From Staphylococcus schleiferi (GTDB lineage: Bacteria > Bacillota > Bacilli > Staphylococcales > Staphylococcaceae): a stretch of DNA of 64,000 nucleotides. The position numbers were made by a program, and so were the translations under genes. The notes under the pieces were generated by a model. The model was given only the letters and a program-made list of their open reading frames with translations. It was not told the origin of the DNA and searched no databases. Location: the NCBI RefSeq assembly GCF_900458895.1, contig NZ_LR962863.1:2458244-2522243 (forward strand), given 5' to 3'. This document shows, piece by piece, positions 1 through 10,027 of this stretch; position 1 is the first letter of the stretch, and the number at the start of each line of letters is the position of its first letter.

Positions 1-219
1 AAATCTTGCTAATACTAATAAAATCATGATGCCTAACACACTCATAATTTCATACATTTCAATTTGTTTATGAGATAGCACACGGTTAAACACTTGGGCA
101 GCTAAGAAGATTGGTAAGGCGATAAAAATAGAATTAATAAATGACATTACAAATCCTAAAATCATTCTTGATCTATAAGGTGTCGCCCACTTTAAAATCT
201 TAAATGTAATCTGAAACAT
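1..219 (-). CDS. ABC transporter half (TM domain N-terminus), partial
   Basis: This is the first 73 residues of a membrane protein, running off the left edge of the window. It starts at ATG 217-219 behind a GGAGG site and has two hydrophobic segments after the opening MFQITFKILKWATPYRSR. It lies 34 bases downstream of a full-length ABC exporter-type gene on the same strand. The arrangement matches the paired half-transporters of yersiniabactin-like loci (YbtP/YbtQ, IrtA/IrtB). The ATPase domain is outside the window, so the assignment rests on context and the transmembrane N-terminus. Confidence 0.7.
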   Translation of the reverse strand, partial: MFQITFKILKWATPYRSRMILGFVMSFINSIFIALPIFLAAQVFNRVLSHKQIEMYEIMSVLGIMILLVLARF

Positions 220-253
220 GTTAATCCTCCTTTATATTTGAATGTATTACAAA

Positions 254-2008
254 TTAAGAAGAGACCCCCCAATCTTTCGCACCGATGTGCATATCCCACA
301 TGCATTTATAGTGACCATTCATATTCAATAATCTTGCATGGTCACCTTTTTCAAGAATTTGTTGATGACCTAACACAATAATTTGATCTGCTTGTTTAAT
401 GGTAGATAATCGATGGGCAATAACAATGAGCGTCTTATTTTGAGTTAAAGCATTTAATGCAGCTTGAATTTTTTGTTCATTATCTGGGTCGACATAAGCT
501 GTCGCTTCATCTAATACAATAATCGGTGCATCTTTCAAGATCATTCTCGCTATTGTGACACGTTGTTTTTCACCGCCCGATAATTTATCACCAACTGAAC
601 CTACATTCGTATCATAGCCCTCTGGCATTTTCGTAATAAATTCATGACATTGCGCTAATTTAGCCGCTTCTTCAACCGCTTCATCTGATGCTTCCGGATT
701 ACCTAATTTAATATTTTCTTTAAACGTAAGATTTAATAAGAAGTTATCTTGCCCGACAAAACCAACTAATTCGTTCAGTTTCTTAGGTTCAATATCTTTA
801 ATATTTACGCCACCGATATCAATTTCACCGGACGTTACATCCCAGAATCTTGATAGTAATTTCGCAATCGTAGACTTACCACTACCAGATGCACCAACAA
901 TTGCTGTAAAAGTCTTCTCTGGAATAACAAACGACAAATGATTAAATACTAAGTTATCTTTGTCATTTGAATAAGAGAACCCAACATCATTAAATGTGAT
1001 TTGATGATTTTTAGGGTCTTTAAATGATTTCGAGACTTCAAGTTCTTCTAAATTCAATACTTGGCGTACTTCTGTAATCGCATATTGGATTGATTTTAAT
1101 TGATTAACATAATTCGTAAAGTTCTTGATTGGTGCGACAACACCTAAAGACAGTACTAAGCAAATAAAAAATTCTGCATAGTTCAACTGGTCAATTGAAA
1201 TCAAATACATACCTAGTGGTAGCACACCTAGAAAAGTCGAAGGAAGAATACTTGCACCTAAGTTCATATAGCCCCATGTACTTTTAAACCAATTTAAAGT
1301 ATGTATCTTATACGCACTAACAGCATCTTTATATTTTTTATAAGAATTTTGAGATTGATTAAATGTTTTAATAACTTCTATACCTTCAATGTATTCAACA
1401 ATTGAGCTATTCATGTAATTATTCGATGCCATTTGTTCTTCGTATGTCTCATTAAATCCAGACATTAATTTTTTAAAAGCAAAAAATGCAATCGGCACCG
1501 TAATCAACATGGCACAAGCCATACGCCAATCGATAATAACGATATAAACAAATATAGAAATAGACAGTAATAAATTACCTACTACTTCTGGAATAATATG
1601 CGCTAACGGTAATTCAATCGTTTCTACTTTATCGACAAATATACTTTTAAGTTCACCAATTTTTTTAGATTCTACAACACCTAAAGGTAAACGCATTAAT
1701 TTATGTGCCAATTGCTTTCTAATATTAGATAAAATATCATAAGCCGTCACATGCGATAACATCGTCGAACTTCCGAAACAAATAACCTGTATCACATAAG
1801 CACCAACTGCGATACTTATATAATAAATAACTTGATTCATCTCTGTATTTCCATCAATCATTAATAGTATGATTTTATATACCGTCCAATAAGGCACTAA
1901 TCCTGAAAACACACTAATAATAGACAATACAATAGATAAAACAATCTTCCATTTAGCATCTTGTCCAAATACGAGTAATGATTTTATCCAATGTTCATCG
2001 GTGTTCAT
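254..2008 (-). CDS. ABC transporter, fused permease and ATPase (YbtP/YbtQ/IrtB-like)
   Basis: This 584-residue protein has an N-terminal six-helix ABC exporter-type membrane domain (about 20-310) and a C-terminal ATPase domain (about 345-570). The ATPase has Walker A GASGSGKST, signature LSGGEKQR, Walker B IIVLDEAT and the switch histidine in AHRLST. It probably forms a heterodimer with the next gene, and it is the fourth intact gene of a Fur-box-led operon. Exporter-fold pairs of this type import metal-siderophore complexes in the yersiniabactin and mycobactin systems. That role fits the iron-type promoter and the ECF genes beside it but is inference; a drug or peptide exporter is the alternative. 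Confidence 0.8.
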   Translation of the reverse strand: MNTDEHWIKSLLVFGQDAKWKIVLSIVLSIISVFSGLVPYWTVYKIILLMIDGNTEMNQVIYYISIAVGAYVIQVICFGSSTMLSHVTAYDILSNIRKQLAHKLMRLPLGVVESKKIGELKSIFVDKVETIELPLAHIIPEVVGNLLLSISIFVYIVIIDWRMACAMLITVPIAFFAFKKLMSGFNETYEEQMASNNYMNSSIVEYIEGIEVIKTFNQSQNSYKKYKDAVSAYKIHTLNWFKSTWGYMNLGASILPSTFLGVLPLGMYLISIDQLNYAEFFICLVLSLGVVAPIKNFTNYVNQLKSIQYAITEVRQVLNLEELEVSKSFKDPKNHQITFNDVGFSYSNDKDNLVFNHLSFVIPEKTFTAIVGASGSGKSTIAKLLSRFWDVTSGEIDIGGVNIKDIEPKKLNELVGFVGQDNFLLNLTFKENIKLGNPEASDEAVEEAAKLAQCHEFITKMPEGYDTNVGSVGDKLSGGEKQRVTIARMILKDAPIIVLDEATAYVDPDNEQKIQAALNALTQNKTLIVIAHRLSTIKQADQIIVLGHQQILEKGDHARLLNMNGHYKCMWDMHIGAKDWGVSS

Positions 2009-2037
2009 ACTTTACTGACTCCTCTCATTGATGCGAA

Positions 2038-3492
2038 TTATACATCGAAATAATGATTCAATTGATCGATGCCTTGATGATTCAATGCGAACTGATTAAT
2101 AAGACGACCATCTCCAAAATGTAAGACATATGTACAAATCTCTAATATCAATGATTTATCATGTGTAATGATAAAGATTTGCTTTCCTTTGTCATGGATG
2201 TCGTTAATTATTTTCGCGACTTTTTTCATATGATATAAATCCAGCCCTGAAGTAGGTTCATCAAATATAATGATTTCCTTAGCACTCAATATTGCCGTAG
2301 CAATGGCCATTCTTTGTTTTTCTCCACCAGAAAGTGACAATGGATGTTCATGCTTTTTATCTAACAAATTCATACTTGCTAACATGTCATCAACTTGTGT
2401 ATCTGTTACTTGCACATTTAAAAGCTGTAATTCTTGTTCTAAGCTTTCCGTAAATAATTGTGTGTTTACATCTTGGAAAACCATATAGCTCTGCTTTAAT
2501 AATTGTTTCTGTTTGAGTCGCTTCTCGTCATATGTCACATGTCCTTGAAAATCCTTCAGCAAACCACATAAACATTTAGCAAAGGTCGATTTACCACTTC
2601 CGTTATCGCCGATAATCGCGACTACTTCACCTTTTGGTATGGCTATTTCATTCACATCTAATTGTTTCTCTTTATTAAATTTGTCATAAGTATAAGTAAA
2701 ATTATGCATTTCCATGACACGATCACCAAACTGTGGCTCATGTTGTAATCGTTCCTCTTGCCCGTATCGAATACCCATGTTTTCAAGTTCATCACAATCT
2801 AGTGATTTAAATGAATCTATAGAAAAATGGGCATGTAACGAGCCATGTTCCATATAATAGACGCTATCTGTCTCATCCATAATATAATCCAAACGATGTT
2901 CTATCAGCACGACCGTTTTACCGCGTTCTTTTAAATAAGAAATCATTTCTTTTAATTTCTTAATGCTATACATATCTAAATTTGAAGATGGCTCATCTAA
3001 TACGACAACATCTGGATTAGTAATAAGCACTGTCGCACATGCAATGATTTGTTTTTCGCCACCTGATAACTCAAATATGTTACGATCTAATAAATGCTCA
3101 ATTTTGAACTGGTTCATAATTGTTTTTATCTTTTCAATGATGACCGTTTTATCAATACCTTGATTTTCTAAATTAAACGCAAGCTCACTTGTCGTATCAA
3201 CGTTATAAAATTGCGTCTTCGGATTTTGAAATACACTACCAACCATTTGTGATAATTGATACATCTCAATTTCCGATATATTGCATCCATCCAAGTATAC
3301 ATGCCCACTCATATAACCAGGTTGAACTTTAGGAATTAAGCCGTTTATCAATTTAGCAACGGTAGACTTCCCGCTACCTGATTTACCACAGAACACGACT
3401 AATTCACCTTGTTTAATTTGAAGCGAGACATTTTGAATAGCTGGTTCTTCTGAAGAAGCATAGTTGAAAGTTACATTATCAAATTTAATCAT
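2038..3492 (-). CDS. ECF-type transporter ATPase, duplicated (EcfA-like, two ATP-binding domains)
   Basis: This 484-residue cytoplasmic protein carries two complete ABC ATPase domains. The first (about 1-230) has GKSGSGKST, LSGGEKQ and VVVLDEPSSNLD. The second (about 255-480) has GDNGSGKST, LSGGEKQR and IIIFDEPTSGLD. Energy-coupling-factor systems use either two ATPases or one fused double ATPase like this. The gene overlaps the upstream T-component gene by 8 bases, so the two are translationally coupled. Its substrate is set by the S component two genes upstream and cannot be read from this protein. Confidence 0.85.
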   Translation of the reverse strand: MIKFDNVTFNYASSEEPAIQNVSLQIKQGELVVFCGKSGSGKSTVAKLINGLIPKVQPGYMSGHVYLDGCNISEIEMYQLSQMVGSVFQNPKTQFYNVDTTSELAFNLENQGIDKTVIIEKIKTIMNQFKIEHLLDRNIFELSGGEKQIIACATVLITNPDVVVLDEPSSNLDMYSIKKLKEMISYLKERGKTVVLIEHRLDYIMDETDSVYYMEHGSLHAHFSIDSFKSLDCDELENMGIRYGQEERLQHEPQFGDRVMEMHNFTYTYDKFNKEKQLDVNEIAIPKGEVVAIIGDNGSGKSTFAKCLCGLLKDFQGHVTYDEKRLKQKQLLKQSYMVFQDVNTQLFTESLEQELQLLNVQVTDTQVDDMLASMNLLDKKHEHPLSLSGGEKQRMAIATAILSAKEIIIFDEPTSGLDLYHMKKVAKIINDIHDKGKQIFIITHDKSLILEICTYVLHFGDGRLINQFALNHQGIDQLNHYFDV

Positions 3493-4216
3493 TAAACAAC
3501 TTCTCCTTAAAATAAATAATCCATAATATCACCATGATAATGATTAACAATATATCAAGTAGTTTAAACTTCACGACGAATACATTCGTCCGTTTAAATG
3601 GAGAATCAATTCCTCTTGTCATCGCTGTAAAAGAAAGATCATTTCCTATTTGAACAACGGATATAATAAGCGGAATCATTCTATACTCGATTATTTTAAA
3701 AAAATGATTCGAAAAGTTAATACCTCTCATTTTCATGGCATAATTAATATTCCGATATTCCTCAGCAATCGTCGGGAAAAATCTAAAAATCACGGATATT
3801 GGAATGATAATATTTCTAGGTAATTTCATTTTTTCCATAGTTGCTATAAATTCACTTACTTTTGTAGAGAATAAAGTGTAGTAACCAACGATAAAACCAG
3901 GAAACATATTCATAAATATTCCAACAAATGCAAGAAGAATAAATTTAATCATGCCTTCTGTATGAGGAATAACCCAATATTGAATGCCTATCAACACCAA
4001 AAAAGTAACCGCACATTTAATAAATAAACTGATCTTATGAATAGATAATAATAATGCGAGTGAAAACAACGTTAAACATACTCTTAAAATACTTTGCGAA
4101 CTACCACTTGATATTAAAATCGTACTTATCGTGATCGTTAAAGCGATCTTAGTTCTAGGGTCTAATTTTGCGACAATGTTCCTATGATCTTTCAATGAAC
4201 CAACAACCGTCTTCAA
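3485..4216 (-). CDS. ECF transporter transmembrane T component (EcfT/CbiQ-like)
   Basis: This 243-residue integral membrane protein opens with KLDPRTKIALT, the usual start of EcfT/CbiQ proteins. It has about five hydrophobic helices and a cytoplasmic loop containing AMKMRGI and MTRGIDSPFKRT, which resemble the coupling-helix Ala-Arg-Gly motifs that dock onto the ATPases. It overlaps the S-component gene by 4 bases and the ATPase gene by 8 bases. The three genes therefore form one complete ECF transporter module. Confidence 0.82.
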   Translation of the reverse strand: MKTVVGSLKDHRNIVAKLDPRTKIALTITISTILISSGSSQSILRVCLTLFSLALLLSIHKISLFIKCAVTFLVLIGIQYWVIPHTEGMIKFILLAFVGIFMNMFPGFIVGYYTLFSTKVSEFIATMEKMKLPRNIIIPISVIFRFFPTIAEEYRNINYAMKMRGINFSNHFFKIIEYRMIPLIISVVQIGNDLSFTAMTRGIDSPFKRTNVFVVKFKLLDILLIIIMVILWIIYFKEKLFND

Positions 4217-4791
4217 ACAAGTCCCGCCTTTTTAAAATGTTTACTAAACATTTTCTTACCTAACCATGCACCAACAAGACCACCAAGCATTGTCAAAATA
4301 AACATCACAGGTAATGTCCATAAAGGTGTAATAAATTCCAAAACATTTACGTAATCTTGACCATAAGACTTCCCGACCTCTTTAAAGTATTGATCTCTTG
4401 CAATAAACATTCTTACGACAAATCCCATCATCCAAAACGAGAAAATAGCATAGCCCCACGCAATTGATTTCCACTCTTTATATCCACCAGATTTCATAAT
4501 GAAGTCACCAATCAAACCGAAGATAATGCCAAACGGAATCATAATTAAGCCACTGCCCATCACTGTAAAAGCAACACCTAAAATCGTTCCAGTCAATGTC
4601 ACCATACCAAATTTATCTATCTTCATAACATATAAAATAAACGGAATACCGCATACAATCGGACAAATGAACCCTAGAAACGGTATTAAAAATGGTATGT
4701 AACCAATCATAAAAGTAACAAAGGACACTACTAAATAAATCGCTGTAAAAATACCTACTGTAATTAAGTCTTTAACTGATAATTTATTCAT
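4213..4791 (-). CDS. ECF transporter S component, MptD/Trep_Strep family
   Basis: This 192-residue protein has five or six hydrophobic helices and no soluble domain. It begins MNKLSVKDLITVGIFTAIY, typical of ECF substrate-binding subunits, and a Gly-rich loop reads MGSGLIMIPFGIIFGLIGD. It matches the Trep_Strep/MptD family, which is usually found next to ABC transporter genes. In S. equi, as I recall it, a related set (eqbH-L) accompanies the equibactin NRPS. A metal-chelate or related small molecule is thus the most likely substrate, by inference only. A Shine-Dalgarno site lies in the 26 bases after the thioesterase pseudogene. Confidence 0.75.
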   Translation of the reverse strand: MNKLSVKDLITVGIFTAIYLVVSFVTFMIGYIPFLIPFLGFICPIVCGIPFILYVMKIDKFGMVTLTGTILGVAFTVMGSGLIMIPFGIIFGLIGDFIMKSGGYKEWKSIAWGYAIFSFWMMGFVVRMFIARDQYFKEVGKSYGQDYVNVLEFITPLWTLPVMFILTMLGGLVGAWLGKKMFSKHFKKAGLV

Positions 4792-4817
4792 AATCTAACT
4801 CCCCGTCTGTTAAAATT

Positions 4818-5860
4818 TTATATTAATAATTTTGCAACATATGACGCATACTCTTTATCGTCAACACAATTATAATGATTACCAGGTATAGGTATTTCAG
4901 TGAAATCACCTATACAACAATTTTGCCAAAATTCATTACTATCTTGTGCTGGTAACAAATCAGAACCATCTTCTTGTGCTTTCAAATAAGTTACATCACC
5001 TATATATGTAGTAGGTGTCATATGTGCCCCTTCCCAACTTGCCATTTGTGTTTTATATGAAGAAATTAAGAAATCTGTGTTGACTGTATTATCACCATCC
5101 TTTTTAGAATCAATAACTTCAGTATATTTTTCAAATCGTTCATTAAAAGATTTGTATTTAAAAAATTGTTCTAACTCTATTTTTAATTCATCTTCTTCAC
5201 CGTACTGTTTGATAATGAAATTCAATAAATCGTATTCTGCATCAGTTTCAATATTAGAATACATGGCTCTAATACTATCGTTTAGTTTGTTTTAATCAAT
5301 GGTTGGTAATACATCTTTAATCGTAATAAAGTGAGTTTGGATAAATGCCATTTCTGAAACCATATAATCGATTTCTGATAGCGGTGATGGTGAAGTATCA
5401 ATTAAAGTAACATTGTCAACATCGACATCACTAAGCATGAGCATACTTGCTACTTCCATAGCGATTAAACCTCCCGAACAGTAACCCACTAAGTGAACAG
5501 ATTTATATCCTGATTCTTCGATAAGATCTGCATACTCTTCACTAATTTTCTTAACGAGTTGATGTTTCTCTATATGACAATATTTTTCTTGGTCTTGAAT
5601 TGTAATACCTGCAATAGCATCTCGATCGTTAGTTTTTAATTCATCAAGCATTTCTTCATAAATTTCACTAACTAATCTATATTAGTTATAGGTCGTTCTC
5701 CAAATCGACTTTATCTTCCTGGATAAAGAATACGCAACACATTAAAACCCTTAAAAGAAAGGGTCCAATTCTTATAAATATTGGACCCACCGCCTGCAAA
5801 TGGAAATAAAATAATAGATTTATCAAATTCATTATGGTTGTCGATCAAATATTTATTCAA
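4818..5860 (-). pseudogene. type II thioesterase (GrsT/YbtT-like) of an NRPS pathway, broken
   Basis: Stitching frames gives one alpha/beta-hydrolase thioesterase. Its N-terminus contains ILFPFAGGGSNIYKNW and VLRILYPGR. The nucleophile elbow is GYCSGG and the catalytic-His region is IPGNHYN. The reading frame is broken by a stop after YPGR (where the family has Glu), a frameshift near 5683-5690 before LVSEIYEEML, and another stop after VLPTID at 5292-5294; frame resumes as NKLNDSIRAMYSNIE. A TTG at 5858-5860 behind GAGGAG is a plausible start. Such enzymes edit stalled NRPS carrier proteins. This one is the first gene of the transporter operon, directly behind the Fur-box promoter. No NRPS module is visible in the window. 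Confidence 0.8.
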
Positions 5861-5914
5861 TAAAACATCCACTCCTCATGTCATTTGTTATTATTTTTAG
5901 AATCTTACATGATT

Positions 5915-5943
5915 ATGATACATTAACTGATAATCATTATCAA
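5915..5943 (-). promoter_or_regulatory. sigma-A promoter overlapped by a perfect Fur box
   Basis: On the minus strand TTGATA (5938-5943) and TATCAT (5915-5920) are 17 bases apart. The -35 region lies inside TGATAATCATTATCA (5928-5942), an exact 7-1-7 Fur inverted repeat. It faces the thioesterase pseudogene and the ECF/ABC genes. This implies repression by Fur when iron is plentiful. Confidence 0.85.
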
Positions 5944-6071
5944 TGGACATCTATGTAAAAAAATTCCAAACTATCAGAAATTAATAATTAAATATTTAAT
6001 TATCATATAATATAAATATACTAATAGATTATATAGATATATCGTTAACCATTATATATATATATCATCTA

Positions 6072-6165
6072 AAATTACATTGGTCACCAGAACAAATCGT
6101 TGAACGTTTATTTCAAAATTAAATTTGTTTTAAAACTATTTATAGATTTCCACTTTATTTGATAT
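6072..6165 (+). pseudogene. IS30-family transposase fragment
   Basis: A short frame reads KLHWSPEQIVERLFQN, then a stop, then KTIYRF. This is the WSPEQI...ISxxTIYR region of IS30 transposases. No ends or other transposase domains are recognisable around it, so it is debris. Confidence 0.55.
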
Positions 6166-6205
6166 ATGTGAATGATTTCACCTAATAAATAGAAAAACAT
6201 ACTAA

Positions 6206-6431
6206 GATTAGCTATGTTGCTATGTCAAAGGGAATAGCTGGTGATAAAGAATTACTTTGGAGGACAAAAAGAGGAATTAATGTTTTAAAAGAGAAGTTTG
6301 GCTTAAATGTGAAAATAATGCCAAACGCTTTATTAGGAAGTGAATTTATGTATCATCATCCAGAAAAGTGAGCGACTGATCTGCATGAAGCTTTACTTGA
6401 TGAAGAAATAAAAGGGATTATGAATTGGTAA
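6206..6431 (+). pseudogene. S66 (LD-carboxypeptidase/MccF-like) peptidase N-terminal fragment
   Basis: The frame reads GIAGDKELLWRTKRGI, then LNVKIMPNALLGS and MYHHPEK, a stop at 6370-6372, then ATDLHEALLDEEIKGIMN. This is the N-terminal third of S66 serine peptidases (MccF/LdcA relatives). The usual next segment (IxTIGGDDS with the catalytic Ser) is missing. The following 110 bases encode an unrelated-looking tail ending YRQRYGFMSRI. Broken by truncation and nonsense. Confidence 0.65.
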
Positions 6432-6754
6432 ATGACATACCAGCATATAGAAATTTACCAAAATAATAAATGGGAAGATTACATTGAATATCGGCAAAGA
6501 TATGGATTTATGTCAAGAATATTAAATTGTATTAATTGAATAAATTTCATAAAGGCTAAATATAATTTATAAGCCTCAGCATAGTGTATTAAATTTATAT
6601 AATTATGAATAAAACAATATATAGACTCATTAATAAGCTAAGTTGTTAAACATCTATACCAAAAATGTATAATAAAAACTAAAAAAGAAGGAAGCTTAAT
6701 TTTAGAAGAGATAAAATTCTTATATTCATTCCGCTAAACACATTGGAGAAGAAT

Positions 6755-6885
6755 ATTAATTCATTAGTCTATATATTGGGTCACGGGTACATTAAACCAC
6801 TATGGTTATTTATGCTCATATTACTGAAAAACAACGCGACCAAGTAGCTGTAAAGTTCCCAAATTATACCAATTTTCAAGCCTAA
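6755..6885 (+). pseudogene. tyrosine-recombinase (island integrase) C-terminal remnant
   Basis: The frame LGHGYIK switches by one base to TTMVIYAHITEKQRDQ and then KFPNYTNFQA before a stop at 6883-6885. LGHxxIxTTMxIYAH is the C-terminal catalytic-Tyr motif of phage and island integrases; the Tyr in IYAH is the nucleophile. It ends about 75 bases from the 3' end of guaA and points towards it. That is where integrases of guaA-inserted islands sit. Confidence 0.75.
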
Positions 6886-6902
6886 CACATTAAAAGTACA
6901 AA

Positions 6903-6945
6903 CAAAAAGGCTAGAAACCGTGTAACAACGGTGATTCTAGCCTTT
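6903..6945 (-). terminator. terminator of the xpt-pbuX-guaBA operon
   Basis: Inverted repeat AAAGGCTAGAA...TTCTAGCCTTTTT with an inner ACCGTTG/CACGGT pairing and a T-run on the minus strand, 17 bases past the guaA stop. Confidence 0.75.
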
Positions 6946-6958
6946 CATTCACACTATT

Positions 6959-6976
6959 TAATTATTCCCACTCAAT
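6959..6976. other. putative island attachment core (guaA 3' end)
   Basis: TAATTATTCCCACTCAAT overlaps the guaA stop codon. From memory it differs by one base from the core at which SaPIbov1-type islands insert in the 3' end of S. aureus guaA. I found no second copy to the left, so if the island is still bounded its far junction lies outside the window. Confidence 0.6.
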
Positions 6977-8503
6977 CGTACTTGGTGGTTTTGATGTGAT
7001 GTCGTAAACAACGCGGTTAACGTGATCGACTTCATTTACGATACGTGTTGAGATTTTTTGTAAGACTTCCCAATCGATGCGTGCAAAGTCACTTGTCATC
7101 CCATCAATAGATGTGACTGCGCGGATACCGACTGTATAATCATACGTGCGGTAGTCTCCCATGACACCGACCGAGCGAATATCTGGTAATACTGTAAAGT
7201 ATTGCCAGATTTCACGTTCTAGACCTTCTTGGCGAATCACTTCACGTAAAATCGCGTCTGATTCACGCACGATTTCTAATTTGTCTTCAGTAATTTCACC
7301 AAGTACACGGATACCTAATCCTGGGCCTGGGAATGGTTGTCTCCATACTAAATGTTCTGGAATACCTAACTCAATTCCTAGAGCACGCACTTCATCTTTA
7401 AATAATGTATTAATCGGTTCAATTAATTCGAATTCCATGTCTTCTGGTAAACCACCTACATTGTGGTGAGATTTAATTGTTTGTGCTGTTTTTGTACCAG
7501 ACTCAATAACATCCGTATAAAGTGTCCCTTGTGCTAAGAAATCGACACCTTCTAATTTTGACGCCTCATCATCAAAAACATAAACAAATTCATTACCAAT
7601 GATTTTACGTTTTTTCTCTGGATCAGAAACACCCGCGAGTTTCGACATGAATCGGTCTTTAGCATTCACACGAATGATGTTCATGTTAAAGCCTTCACCG
7701 AATTGTTCCATTACCATGTCTCCTTCACCTTTACGTAAAAGTCCATGGTCAACAAAGATACATGTTAGTTGATCACCAATCGCTTTGTGTAATAATACCG
7801 CAACAACAGATGAATCAACACCGCCACTCATCGCACATAAAACTTTGCGATCTCCTACTTTGTCACGGATTTTTTGGACTTCAATATCAATGAAGTTTTC
7901 CATTGTCCACTCACCTGTACATCCACATACACGGCGAATAAAGTTGCGTAGTAAGTCATTACCAAATTCTGTATGACGTACTTCTGGATGGAATTGTACA
8001 CCATAAATACGACGTTTTTTATCTTCAATCGCTGCATATTGTGTACTTGGACTGTCCGCAATCACTTCAAAACCTTCTGGGATTTCAATCACTTTATCAG
8101 AGTGACTCATCCAAACAGTTTGCTCCTCAGGTAAGCCAAAGAACAACTCGTCAGATTTTGCATTGATAATTGCTTTACCATATTCACGTTCATTGGCACG
8201 TTCAACTTTACCACCGAGTAATTTCGTTGTCAGTTGCATTCCATAACAAATACCTAAAACAGGTACACCTAAGTTATAGATTTCAGGATCAATCGTAAAA
8301 GCATCTTCAGCATAAACTGAGTTAGGACCCCCTGATAAAATAATACCTTTAGGGTTCATTTTTTTGATTTCTTCAATTGGCATTTCGTGATCATGTAATT
8401 CACTATAAACGCCCATTTCACGAATACGACGTGTGATTAATTGGTTGTATTGACTTCCAAAATCGAGGACAAGAATGAGCTCTTGTTCTTTTGCCATTTC
8501 CAT
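6962..8503 (-). CDS. guaA: GMP synthase (glutamine-hydrolysing)
   Basis: This cytosolic enzyme of 513 residues converts XMP to GMP with ATP and glutamine. The N-terminal class I amidotransferase domain (1-200) has nucleophile GICYGMQ and the His/Glu pair in GVQFHPEV. The ATP-pyrophosphatase domain carries the PP-loop SGGVDSS, and the C-terminal dimerisation domain ends [11 protein letters not shown], as in S. aureus. Start ATG 8503 lies behind AAAGGAGT. It is the last gene of the guanine-riboswitch transcript, 22 bases after guaB. Its 3' end is an island integration site, yet the protein's C-terminus is intact. Confidence 0.97.
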   Translation of the reverse strand: MEMAKEQELILVLDFGSQYNQLITRRIREMGVYSELHDHEMPIEEIKKMNPKGIILSGGPNSVYAEDAFTIDPEIYNLGVPVLGICYGMQLTTKLLGGKVERANEREYGKAIINAKSDELFFGLPEEQTVWMSHSDKVIEIPEGFEVIADSPSTQYAAIEDKKRRIYGVQFHPEVRHTEFGNDLLRNFIRRVCGCTGEWTMENFIDIEVQKIRDKVGDRKVLCAMSGGVDSSVVAVLLHKAIGDQLTCIFVDHGLLRKGEGDMVMEQFGEGFNMNIIRVNAKDRFMSKLAGVSDPEKKRKIIGNEFVYVFDDEASKLEGVDFLAQGTLYTDVIESGTKTAQTIKSHHNVGGLPEDMEFELIEPINTLFKDEVRALGIELGIPEHLVWRQPFPGPGLGIRVLGEITEDKLEIVRESDAILREVIRQEGLEREIWQYFTVLPDIRSVGVMGDYRTYDYTVGIRAVTSIDGMTSDFARIDWEVLQKISTRIVNEVDHVNRVVYDITSKPPSTIEWE

Positions 8504-8525
8504 ACTATTTGTACTCCTTTACCAA

Positions 8526-10010
<1,485 letters not shown>

Positions 10011-10027
10011 TCAAATTATTACTTATA

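Noticed and set aside
6072..6885. A possible intact prophage or island integration module
   Set aside because: All three genes seen are short, broken fragments; no excisionase, repressor or complete integrase.
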